21,559 nt of DNA from IMG/VR virus record IMGVR_UViG_3300010401_000085, positions 1 through 21,559 of that record. One strand, written 5' to 3'. The DNA comes from a virus. Position 1 is the stretch's first letter. Every line of letters begins with the position of its first letter. Of this stretch, positions 14,901 through 21,559 are shown one piece after another. The position numbers and the translations under genes were made by a program. Under the pieces are notes generated by a model. It was given only the letters and a program-made list of their open reading frames with translations. It was not told the origin of the DNA and made no database searches.

Positions 14901-16929
14901 TTATGAAACTATAGATACAGGTTTCCAAGGATTTTTAAATGAAGGTTTATCAACAGTAACTATTTTTGGAGGAGATACATTCATTAATAAATTTTCTTTT
15001 AAGACTAAACTTCCATTTTTCATTGATAACAGGGTGGGTGCTCCTGATGATAGTGATATATTTTATGATGAGATAGGTAATGTTGCATATCCTCAATATT
15101 GGCATTCTGCCAGATCTATACTATTTGATTATAAGGTTGGTACTTCAAGCACTTATGGAAAAAATTTAATATCTATAAAAGCTCACTATTTAGACTGTCC
15201 TAATAATCAACTTCCAGCACCAGATCCAACTACAACTCCTCCTGTGGTGAATCCAAGTAGAACTTACTATGATGGGAAAATGTATATGTTTGCTTATGGG
15301 ATTCCTACATTCTATTGCGAATCTTCTATAAATATAGACTTAAGACAAGCTTTTAATAATAGAGAGGGAGATTTCTACCCTCATGTAACTAGATCTATTC
15401 CAGATGATTGGGTGCAAGAATCTTTTGTTCCTATAGCTCAGGATAACACATACTATTATAATGTAAGTTATTCTAAACAAAATAAGGAAAATTTCTTTTC
15501 ACATCTCCCTATTAACTGGAGACAGCAATTATGTTTCACTCATTTTCCTTTCAGAACTATATATTCTGAGGCTCAACAAAGCTTTACAGATAATAAAATA
15601 AATAGTTGGCTTATCTACAAACCAGTATCTTATTTTGATTTTCCTCAGAATTATGGAAAATTAACATCTTTAGATGGAATTGAAAATAAAGCAATTCTAG
15701 CTAGATTTGAGAATAAGAGTTTATTATATAATACATTATTAACAGTGGATACTTCTAATCCTAAAGCAGCATGGTTGGGAAATGATACTTTATTTAGAAG
15801 TAGTCCTCCTATTGATTTTGCTGAAACAGATTTAGGATTTGTTGGGAGCCAACATAAATTTCTATTAAAAATACCTCAAGGACAAATAACAGTAGATGCA
15901 AAAAGAGGACAAGTATTTCTCATATCTGGAAATTCTGTTAAAGATCTTTCCCAATTTGGGAGTGGATTAAATAGATTCTTTACAGATCATTTGGCCTTTG
16001 AAATACTTAGATATTTTCCAAATGTAGATATAGATAATAATTTCACAGGTATTGGACTACATGGGGTGTATGATAGTAAATTTGATAGAGTTATTATATC
16101 TAAATTAGATTATATTCCCTTAAGTAAGGATATTAAATATAATTCTGATACTAAAGAATTCTATGTAACTAAAACTTATCCTCAATCAGAAGGAGATCCT
16201 TTAAGTACCATAGAAATAGTTAACTTGACAGATAATAGTTATTTTTGTAATAAATCATGGACATTGTCCTATAATACAAATACACAAAGCTGGATTAGTT
16301 TTCATAGTTATATTCCTAATTATTATATAGCTGAGAATAATTTTTTCTATTCTGGTATAAATGATGGATGTGATTTAGAAGCTATAGCTTTTCAAGAAAC
16401 TCCTTTTACTACAACAACTACATCAACAACAGCCACTCCTACAACAACTACTACATCAACCACAACTTCTTCCACTACTACATCAACTACAACATCTACT
16501 ACTACAACTTTATCTCCTACAACAACAACAACAACTACATTAGCTTCTAATAGTTTCGATGGCTCATTTACATATGGTACAGGAGGAGGGAATACATTTG
16601 ATGTATCAGTTGGAAGCGGTTCACATTTACTGGCTTCAGTAGATCCAATTTTAGCAGGTAGTTCAACTTTATCTGTAATAAGCACAAGCTCACCTACTCT
16701 TAGTCCTAGTTTTACTTCTTTTGATATACTTGCAGATGCTTTTCCTACATCTACTGTATTAGGAGTAAGTTCTAATACAGCTAAGTTTCATGACAATACT
16801 ACATCAACAGATTATAACTGCGTTATTACAGGAATTGGTAGTCATACTTTAATATTAACATTTACTATCCCTAGTGTTTCAGGTCATAGTTTTACATTAA
16901 GTGGAAACGTAACTTCAACAGGAGGATAA
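11971..16929 (+). CDS. Tail muzzle protein, main part, with Thr-rich tract and added beta domain
   Basis: 1652 residues from the ATG at 11971, which overlaps the upstream stop (TAATG); an in-frame ATG eight codons earlier lies inside the adaptor gene. The N-terminus (RAGMNMDLSVNQIPKGQTTY, then ALNGAVENFDANG) and the body are typical of the very large crAss protein that forms the distal tail 'muzzle' in the solved crAss-like virion. The body is Tyr/Asn/Phe-rich and beta-rich. At about 1430-1479 a conserved run appears (FCNKSWTLSYNTNTQSWISF, HSYIPNYYIAENNFFYSGI), after which family members as I recall them either carry Thr-rich insertions or continue. Here a 45-residue Thr tract (1480-1524) and a 128-residue beta-rich domain follow, then a stop. 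The presumed remainder is encoded by the next gene. A run of seven C at 14707-14713 is a possible slippage site. Confidence 0.87.
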   Translation: MADQQESNIRQESTALRAGMNMDLSVNQIPKGQTTYALNGAVENFDANGVSYQNEQGNELCLQFPENFKNIGNHFIQEQNKHIYFLVNPDTGDSQIGHMDNNDCIYRVYINSPCLNFNIHHPIQKIVHKITNCTTEIYWTDGFNSRRFLDLNNIPYRTSIGDTICNVHTFTDIDCNKLKIQPNFSIPEIKVTDVINGGDNPAGTYQFAIAYTDVAGDQYTSYYSVTNPTPLANTQIDTLNFNYNVNKSIVLNIDNIDVTGYFQYYNVTVIKTINNITSVELIGTYFIDNKTKEIVYSGQNQTQIKLTIDDIFEKFPYYDIAQDVTTVQDILVWDQLTSIDRINYQQIWSKVKLYWETYRIPSTEDYSNELNATNLRGYLRDEVYPFEGCFLLNNGKQTDSFHIPGRIALPQDLQDIFPTNNDFIGIPDPVTRTLPTWKIYNTADIIATDPSYTGDPSYKGPYQYGNFSYWESIETYPCNTDVWGDLAGQPIRHHKFPDVSISPIFETSTYTLGNTISPIMENRAIFPIGVRLDIDQISQLISSSNLTDDQKSSIVGFKILRGNRDTNKSIIGKGILRNVGKYTRQGTSYYFANYPYNDLNTDPFLLEKPNALNALCNTYSFTVATGGTYQYTDCFTNSTSVAEVVQGQAVQVCSLTVPVMITATITGSITQLNYDTYQLTANNNPTIFTYTDIYNILQGISVYKNLPQTVNVKTSTHPNVIFPFSGTYAQINTFKNSLCYPNNLSAFNTDDSKYRYVFNSPETSFGQPFLGNVLKLENVVFGAGKAHFVEVKKNALYKLLTKEAQEDALLSSVEIASITSPFNATAMFTAYQAYLTIYINGITRKNYGWSYNSIASYNYWASIDNGLGIKQRELDIIQYLIPAVQSVNENNNIVVNNYQRESSIYLKTNEGKPPLPFDSQTPSLLIPGNISAITDISRFVNSQKDCSIPQNQFDISVVSYYGSIKNNILNQWGQMYSYETIDTGFQGFLNEGLSTVTIFGGDTFINKFSFKTKLPFFIDNRVGAPDDSDIFYDEIGNVAYPQYWHSARSILFDYKVGTSSTYGKNLISIKAHYLDCPNNQLPAPDPTTTPPVVNPSRTYYDGKMYMFAYGIPTFYCESSINIDLRQAFNNREGDFYPHVTRSIPDDWVQESFVPIAQDNTYYYNVSYSKQNKENFFSHLPINWRQQLCFTHFPFRTIYSEAQQSFTDNKINSWLIYKPVSYFDFPQNYGKLTSLDGIENKAILARFENKSLLYNTLLTVDTSNPKAAWLGNDTLFRSSPPIDFAETDLGFVGSQHKFLLKIPQGQITVDAKRGQVFLISGNSVKDLSQFGSGLNRFFTDHLAFEILRYFPNVDIDNNFTGIGLHGVYDSKFDRVIISKLDYIPLSKDIKYNSDTKEFYVTKTYPQSEGDPLSTIEIVNLTDNSYFCNKSWTLSYNTNTQSWISFHSYIPNYYIAENNFFYSGINDGCDLEAIAFQETPFTTTTTSTTATPTTTTTSTTTSSTTTSTTTSTTTTLSPTTTTTTTLASNSFDGSFTYGTGGGNTFDVSVGSGSHLLASVDPILAGSSTLSVISTSSPTLSPSFTSFDILADAFPTSTVLGVSSNTAKFHDNTTSTDYNCVITGIGSHTLILTFTIPSVSGHSFTLSGNVTSTGG
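16408..16542 (+). repeat. Thr-rich codon repeat in the muzzle gene
   Basis: Forty-five codons, of which 33 are Thr: 19 ACA, 13 ACT, 1 ACC; the rest are Ser, Pro, Leu and Ala. Units end in Leu-Ser-Pro and Leu-Ala-Ser. The predominance of ACA matches the phage tRNA-Thr(UGU). At protein level it is a stiff or glycosylatable linker; at DNA level it could be a recombination or slippage site. Confidence 0.9.
16920..16926 (+). promoter_or_regulatory. Shine-Dalgarno sequence for the 289-aa gene
   Basis: AGGAGGA at 16920-16926, four bases before the ATG at 16931, inside the last codons of the muzzle gene. It is the only start here I found with a full SD core; other starts follow A-rich leaders, as is usual for Bacteroidales. 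It may serve re-initiation after the muzzle stop. Because its bases encode Gly-Gly, chance is possible. Confidence 0.55.
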
Positions 16930-16930
16930 T

Positions 16931-17800
16931 ATGAGTAAAAATATTACTATAAAATTAACTAAAGCTGGAAATAGAACTAGTCTATTTTCCATTTCTGATG
17001 ATTTAGGAAATTTGCTTGGTAACAATATTACTAAGCAACAATTGATTTCAGGTGTGTCATTTAACATTAATGATAGTGTTAAAGTAATAATTATAAGAAC
17101 AGTTTCTGGAAATTGTGCTAAAGTCCTAAATATACCTATTACTACAATGTTTTTAGATGAGGTAGCAGGAATTCAATTTAAAGATAGTAACACTGGTAGT
17201 TTATGGAGACATCTTACAAATCCTTCAATGTATAACTCCTTTTATGGAAGTATATTTCCATATATAATAGAATATCCTTTTGCTTATCAATACTATGATG
17301 AAATAGTACAAAATGTAAAAGATTATACAAAAGTCTATAAGTATCTTCCTACTGATGATGGGATATTTAATTCTAACAGAAGAATAGAAACTGATAATGA
17401 TTACTTCAATAAAGCTGTTCTTTATAATGATCAACAATCTTCAGGAATATTGAATTTGATCCCAAAACCTATTAATAATCTATTTCAGTATGTTTCCTAT
17501 CCTAAATACAATTCTGATAGTAAAACTATATTATTCTCAAAAAGAGACAATTTCTATCAATATAACACTTTCTGGTCTTTAGTTAAAGATAAATCAGTTC
17601 CTTTATTTATAACTTCATGTACATCTTTGTCCATAGATAAAGAAGTGAATCAAGATAATATGGATTACAGTACTAGATCATTTAAAAAGGATACAATTAG
17701 AGCTAAAGACTTGAAAGTCAGAATGTTACTCGATAATAGATCAGATATACACTTAGTGAGTCAATTCTTAATAACTCCTTCACAAATAAGCTATTTATAA
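16931..17800 (+). CDS. Probable detached C-terminal part of the muzzle, with a small N-terminal module
   Basis: 289 residues, starting two bases after the muzzle stop. Residues 1-72 form a separate beta-rich module (ITIKLTKAGNRTSLF, then SVKVIIIRTVSGNCAKVLNI) like short domains often found beside Thr-rich linkers in Bacteroidetes phage virion proteins. From about 85 the sequence changes to a muzzle-like body: NSFYGSIFPYIIEYPFAYQY, DEIVQNVKDYTKVYKYL, QQSSGILNLIPKPINNLFQY, SIDKEVNQDNMDYSTRSFKK and the terminal LDNRSDIHLVSQFL. In my recollection this block normally continues the muzzle chain after the 'PNYYIAENNFFYSG' region. I therefore infer that here the muzzle is assembled from two polypeptides. 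An independent minor tail protein cannot be excluded. No membrane segment or enzyme motif is seen. Confidence 0.72.
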   Translation: MSKNITIKLTKAGNRTSLFSISDDLGNLLGNNITKQQLISGVSFNINDSVKVIIIRTVSGNCAKVLNIPITTMFLDEVAGIQFKDSNTGSLWRHLTNPSMYNSFYGSIFPYIIEYPFAYQYYDEIVQNVKDYTKVYKYLPTDDGIFNSNRRIETDNDYFNKAVLYNDQQSSGILNLIPKPINNLFQYVSYPKYNSDSKTILFSKRDNFYQYNTFWSLVKDKSVPLFITSCTSLSIDKEVNQDNMDYSTRSFKKDTIRAKDLKVRMLLDNRSDIHLVSQFLITPSQISYL

Positions 17801-17801
17801 T

Positions 17802-20800
17802 ATGGCAAAGAAAAAAACAAAAATATCTCCAGAGAAAGCAAGAGAAATGTTACATAATCCTCCTCATGGAAAACCTCTTACAGATAAACAACGTAAATAT
17901 TTTGGATATTTATCAAATGCTCATATAGGGATGAGTCTTCCTAATTATAATGATAGTAACGTATCTCTGCCTCCTAATTTTGCAGGACAAGGATATAATA
18001 AAGGAGGAAGAGCATACAATGGAGCATGGGGAGGAACAATGCAAATAGGAGGAAGCCTTCCAGGAGCTACAGGATTTATGTATGCTAGACAAGGAGCACC
18101 TTCTAATGGAAAATACGCTAAGAAAACAAAAGCTTCTGCTCAAAATGGAGGATTTTTAGCATCTGGAATCTCAGGAGCCAAACCAACAGGTAAATTTAAT
18201 AACAATAACTTACAAGGATGGAAGGTTCCTATAGATGAAGCTAAGTATTTATTTAATGCTCTTCCTGAAAGGAAAGATGATACAATGGTTCATGTTTGGT
18301 CACAAGAATCTCCTTCTACTCTATTACAAAGAAAATTACATCCAGGAAAACCTGTAAATACGAATACTATTTATGGAGATATTACTGCATTAAATCGTCC
18401 TCAAGGAGCTAATATTAATAACTTTCAACAAGGAGGTAATTTATTTGATACAAAATCTTTGAAAGCTAGAAATGCAAAAAGAGATAGTGTAAGAAGTTTA
18501 TTGTTAGAAAAATACCCTCATGATTATCAAAAGGTAAATAATGGAATGTTGGATTATTTTCAACAAGAAAAACCCATTAATGATAATAAAGGACAATATA
18601 ATCACCCAGGGAAGGTGACTAAAATAGATTCCAATAGAATAACAATGCAAGGTATAAATTATCCTGTATTAGGAATAAGTGATACAGGTCATCAACAATT
18701 AATGCAACCAGGAGGAGAATATGCATATAATGGTAGTTCTGTGACAGAATATCCTATGATGGCATCTGGAGGGGATATACAAAATCAGGGTCAATTAACC
18801 AATCTTGATAACCTTACAAACTTTACAAATTATAATATGGAAAAGGCTAAAGATGGTAAATGGATACAAAAAGCAATAAATCCAAAACATAAAGGGTATT
18901 GTACTCCTATGACAAAATCTACATGTACTCCTAAAAGAAAGGCTTTAGCTAAGACATTTAAAAAACATCATGGTTTTCATGAAGATGGAGGACTAATACC
19001 TTATGCTCAAAATGGTTTCCAATCTTTGAATCTTGGACAAACTGAACAAATGGGAGGATTTGGTAATTATCAACCTTCTCAATTAAATATTCCTGGGGGA
19101 CAATCCTCACAAATATCTTCATATGGTAATTATCAATCACCTTCTCCAAATTTAAGTGGTCAAGGGGAAAGTGCTATGGGAGAATCTGCTGGAGGTGGTA
19201 TGGCTGGTGGAGGTATGGGAATGCTAGGAAATATTGGAAAGGGAATGGATTTAGTAGGAGGGATAATGAATGGTATTAAAATGTTAAAGCAAGAAAAGAA
19301 GCAGAGACAACAAGCTGAACAGATGGCACAGTTAAGTGGTGTTGTAGCAAAAGCTTCTGAAACTAGACCAGAAGCAATAAAACGTAAATATACAAGACCA
19401 GAAGACATAGCTATTCAACCAAATCAAATGTTTCCTTCACAAGGAGTTGGTACTAATTATCTAGCTAATGGAGGAGAGATACAAAATACATATGCTCCTA
19501 ATACAATATACACAGATATGGGATATGAACCATTGGATGATAGTAATAAAGTAAAGCAATTTAGGAATGGTGGAATTAGAAAAGCTCAAGCAGGATGGCA
19601 ACAGATAGCTTCACAAGCAGGAGCAAATGATCAATCGGGTCAGATAATAGGGTCATCTTTAGGGGCTGGTCAATTTACAACTACTCCTAATGCTGGCAGT
19701 AATCTTGGAGGAACTATAGGAGGAACAGTTGGAAATATATTCGGACCTTTAGGAAGTGCTATAGGTAAACAGGCTGGTAGTCTTATTGGAGGATGGTTAG
19801 ATCAAAATCCTAAAAAAATAAAGAAATATAATGATCAAACTAATGTTAACAATAATAGAATAGGGTTACAGCAAGGTGCTAGAAATCTACAAAGTCAAAA
19901 TTCAGCATTTATGGAAAGTGGTGGATGGATAAGTCATGATTGGCAACCACAAGTGATTACTAAGTTTGGAGAACATTCAATGAAAGATTTATTAAAACCT
20001 GATCCTATGATGAATACTCTACGAGCAGGTGGTCATATTAGCGATTTGAATTATATAGCTCCTAGTAAGGAAGCCCTACAGACATATGCCCTTGGGGGTG
20101 ATATTCAGACTCATTGGGGAGGAAAAGCAGAAACTATGTCACATAATCCTTATCTTCCAGATCAAGGAGAAACTATTATGTTCAAAGGACAATCTCATGA
20201 TGAATCTGATGGGGAAGGAAATTCTGGGATAGGTGTAACTTATGGTAATAATCCTGTAGAAGTGGAGAGAGGAGAACCTGCTATTAAGCTGCATGATGGT
20301 GGAACAGGCCAAGAAAATCTTGTTGTATTTGGAAATATGACAATACCTCCTTATGGAGTAGCTGAACTTGGAGATAAAAATGCTAAAAATAAGAAATTTA
20401 AGAATTATATATCAGACTTAAGTGAATTAGAAGCAAAACAAAACAAAATAGTTGATAAAGGAACAAAGTTAGTTAACAATACTGATGATAATAATTCTTT
20501 TGATCTATTGAAAATGAACTCTGGAAAAGCATTAATAGAAGGAGGAAATATGAAATTAAAAGATATTGCCAAAAAGAAACAAACAGCCTCTATAATACAG
20601 AATGCTATTTTAGAATCAGCTGAGGAACATGGAATTGATTCTGAAGCTCTTTCTAAAGGAAAGATTAAAAAGGCTAAAATGGGAGGAAATTATGCCCAAG
20701 CTGGAGCTGATTTGGACTTATATGGAAAAATTAGTAGATGGTTTTCTCCTGAAGATGTAGACAGTCTAACTTCTAAAGGGTATCAACCTATATCCAACAA

Positions 20801-21559
20801 AAAGAATATATTAGTAAAAGAAACTAAAGGTTCAACTTCTGCACCTACAGGTAGTCCTGATTTTAATAAAGCTTTTGGAAATGCTAGAAAACAAGGATTA
20901 AAAGAATTTACTTGGAAAGGTAGAAAATACGGCACTGATTTAGCAAGTTCTTCCCCTGGACAAAAGGATTATGTAGGTATAAAACAACAAGATATAGACC
21001 TATCTATACCACAACCCCCTCAAATTCCTGTAAAAGGAGTGGAAGGAGGACCAAATATTTCTCCAATGGATCAACCAGATGGTAAGACTTATGGTAATAA
21101 ATTGAAATTTCAAGGACTAAATGCATTTGGTCAATTATGGCCTTATTTCAGACCCACTAATCAAATTGGTTTAGATCCTAATCAGTTAACTGGTGAATAC
21201 TATGCTCTTTCTAATAATCAATTAGATCCTGTACAAGCTCAATTATATCATCCTCAGTTGGATCAACCATATGATATTTCATTTCAAGACCAATTAAATG
21301 CTAATCAATCTGACTTCAATGCTATTCAAAGACAAACAGGATATAATCCAGCTGCTCAAGCATCTTTAGCTGCACAAAAATATGCTGCTAATTCTGGTGT
21401 ATTAGGTAATCAATTTAGAGCTAACCAAGCTGAAAAAGCACAAGTGTATTCTAAAAATAGAGACATTTTAAATGATGCTCAATTGAAAAATCTTGCTATT
21501 TTGGATCAACAATATGTTAGACAAGCTACAGCTAAATCTAATACTAAAGCTATTGCTCA
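17802..21559 (+). CDS. Giant cargo (ejection) protein, crAss-like; 3' end outside window
   Basis: At least 1252 residues, open to the window edge, starting one base after the previous stop. Blocks I associate with crAss cargo proteins: KPLTDKQRKYFGYLS (24-38), a domain with NYPVLGISDTGHQQLMQPG and VTEYP (271-321), INPKHKGYCTPMTKSTCTPK (359-378), WISHDWQPQVITKFGEHSM (709-727), ETMSHNPYLPDQGETIMFKG (777-796), then SHDESDGEGNSGIGV, and FNKAFGNARKQGLKEFTWKG (1021-1040). Two Gly-rich hydrophobic segments, 464-495 and 636-666, resemble glycine-zipper membrane-active stretches. Short Gly-Gly motifs (GGDIQ, GGEIQ and relatives) recur along the chain. The C-terminal 120 residues are Gln/Ala/Asn-rich and helical. 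Cargo proteins ride in the capsid and leave with the DNA; the position after the muzzle fits. No signal peptide and no virion RNA polymerase motif is visible in this part. Confidence 0.85.
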   Translation, partial: MAKKKTKISPEKAREMLHNPPHGKPLTDKQRKYFGYLSNAHIGMSLPNYNDSNVSLPPNFAGQGYNKGGRAYNGAWGGTMQIGGSLPGATGFMYARQGAPSNGKYAKKTKASAQNGGFLASGISGAKPTGKFNNNNLQGWKVPIDEAKYLFNALPERKDDTMVHVWSQESPSTLLQRKLHPGKPVNTNTIYGDITALNRPQGANINNFQQGGNLFDTKSLKARNAKRDSVRSLLLEKYPHDYQKVNNGMLDYFQQEKPINDNKGQYNHPGKVTKIDSNRITMQGINYPVLGISDTGHQQLMQPGGEYAYNGSSVTEYPMMASGGDIQNQGQLTNLDNLTNFTNYNMEKAKDGKWIQKAINPKHKGYCTPMTKSTCTPKRKALAKTFKKHHGFHEDGGLIPYAQNGFQSLNLGQTEQMGGFGNYQPSQLNIPGGQSSQISSYGNYQSPSPNLSGQGESAMGESAGGGMAGGGMGMLGNIGKGMDLVGGIMNGIKMLKQEKKQRQQAEQMAQLSGVVAKASETRPEAIKRKYTRPEDIAIQPNQMFPSQGVGTNYLANGGEIQNTYAPNTIYTDMGYEPLDDSNKVKQFRNGGIRKAQAGWQQIASQAGANDQSGQIIGSSLGAGQFTTTPNAGSNLGGTIGGTVGNIFGPLGSAIGKQAGSLIGGWLDQNPKKIKKYNDQTNVNNNRIGLQQGARNLQSQNSAFMESGGWISHDWQPQVITKFGEHSMKDLLKPDPMMNTLRAGGHISDLNYIAPSKEALQTYALGGDIQTHWGGKAETMSHNPYLPDQGETIMFKGQSHDESDGEGNSGIGVTYGNNPVEVERGEPAIKLHDGGTGQENLVVFGNMTIPPYGVAELGDKNAKNKKFKNYISDLSELEAKQNKIVDKGTKLVNNTDDNNSFDLLKMNSGKALIEGGNMKLKDIAKKKQTASIIQNAILESAEEHGIDSEALSKGKIKKAKMGGNYAQAGADLDLYGKISRWFSPEDVDSLTSKGYQPISNKKNILVKETKGSTSAPTGSPDFNKAFGNARKQGLKEFTWKGRKYGTDLASSSPGQKDYVGIKQQDIDLSIPQPPQIPVKGVEGGPNISPMDQPDGKTYGNKLKFQGLNAFGQLWPYFRPTNQIGLDPNQLTGEYYALSNNQLDPVQAQLYHPQLDQPYDISFQDQLNANQSDFNAIQRQTGYNPAAQASLAAQKYAANSGVLGNQFRANQAEKAQVYSKNRDILNDAQLKNLAILDQQYVRQATAKSNTKAIA

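Noticed and set aside
16408-16542. CRISPR-like or tandem DNA array
   Set aside because: The periodicity is codon-level Thr repetition with no constant repeat and unique spacers; it is protein coding.
16392-16685. Minus-strand frame of 97 codons with Val-rich repeats
   Set aside because: It is the reverse complement of the Thr-codon tract in the muzzle gene; low complexity keeps it open. No start signal or coding character of its own.

Overview
The window reads as part of the virion-structure (late) region of a crAss-like phage (order Crassvirales), whose hosts are Bacteroidales gut bacteria. The grounds are: a major capsid protein with the crAss-family sequence pattern; the crAss-typical run of metallophosphoesterase, tail protein, IHF-like protein, tail adaptor, very large tail 'muzzle' protein and giant cargo protein; AT-rich DNA; mostly SD-less starts behind A-rich leaders; and one promoter that fits the Bacteroides consensus. 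Family assignments come from remembered sequence patterns, not from a search. All genes lie on the + strand, packed tightly, and use the standard code.

Region 1 (1-4690) is the head block. It holds the 5'-truncated major capsid protein, a terminator, a tRNA-Thr(UGU) gene, two conserved head or connector proteins, and a 386-aa protein with a Thr-rich tail, probably an abundant auxiliary capsid protein. A strong hairpin terminator ends the block only 18 bases before the next start codon, so it probably works as an attenuator.

Region 2 (4707-8485) is the accessory and fibre block. It holds a conserved 188-aa protein, a 47-aa Cys-rich microprotein, an 88-aa protein, a collar-domain fibre and a 529-aa glycine/serine-rich beta-repeat fibre. 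The two fibres share an N-terminal motif that looks like a common docking signal. The block closes with two consecutive hairpins, the second followed by a U tract.

Region 3 (8506-21559) is the tail and cargo operon. It begins with a Bacteroides-type promoter (TTTG, 20 bases, TAAGTTTG). Its genes abut or overlap: an HTH-metallophosphoesterase, a 240-aa conserved protein, an IHF-like protein, a gp4/gp11-like tail adaptor, the 1652-aa muzzle protein, a 289-aa protein that looks like the detached C-terminal part of the muzzle, and a cargo (ejection) protein of at least 1252 aa that runs off the window.

The most unusual feature is the muzzle locus. The muzzle core runs into a 45-codon Thr-rich tract (33 Thr) and a beta-rich add-on domain, then stops. 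What appears to be the rest of the muzzle begins two bases later as a separate gene with its own small N-terminal domain and the only clear Shine-Dalgarno sequence I found. A related Thr-rich tail ends the 386-aa capsid-block protein, and the phage carries a tRNA for the Thr codon (ACA) that dominates these tracts. No gene-free stretch longer than 300 bases exists here.
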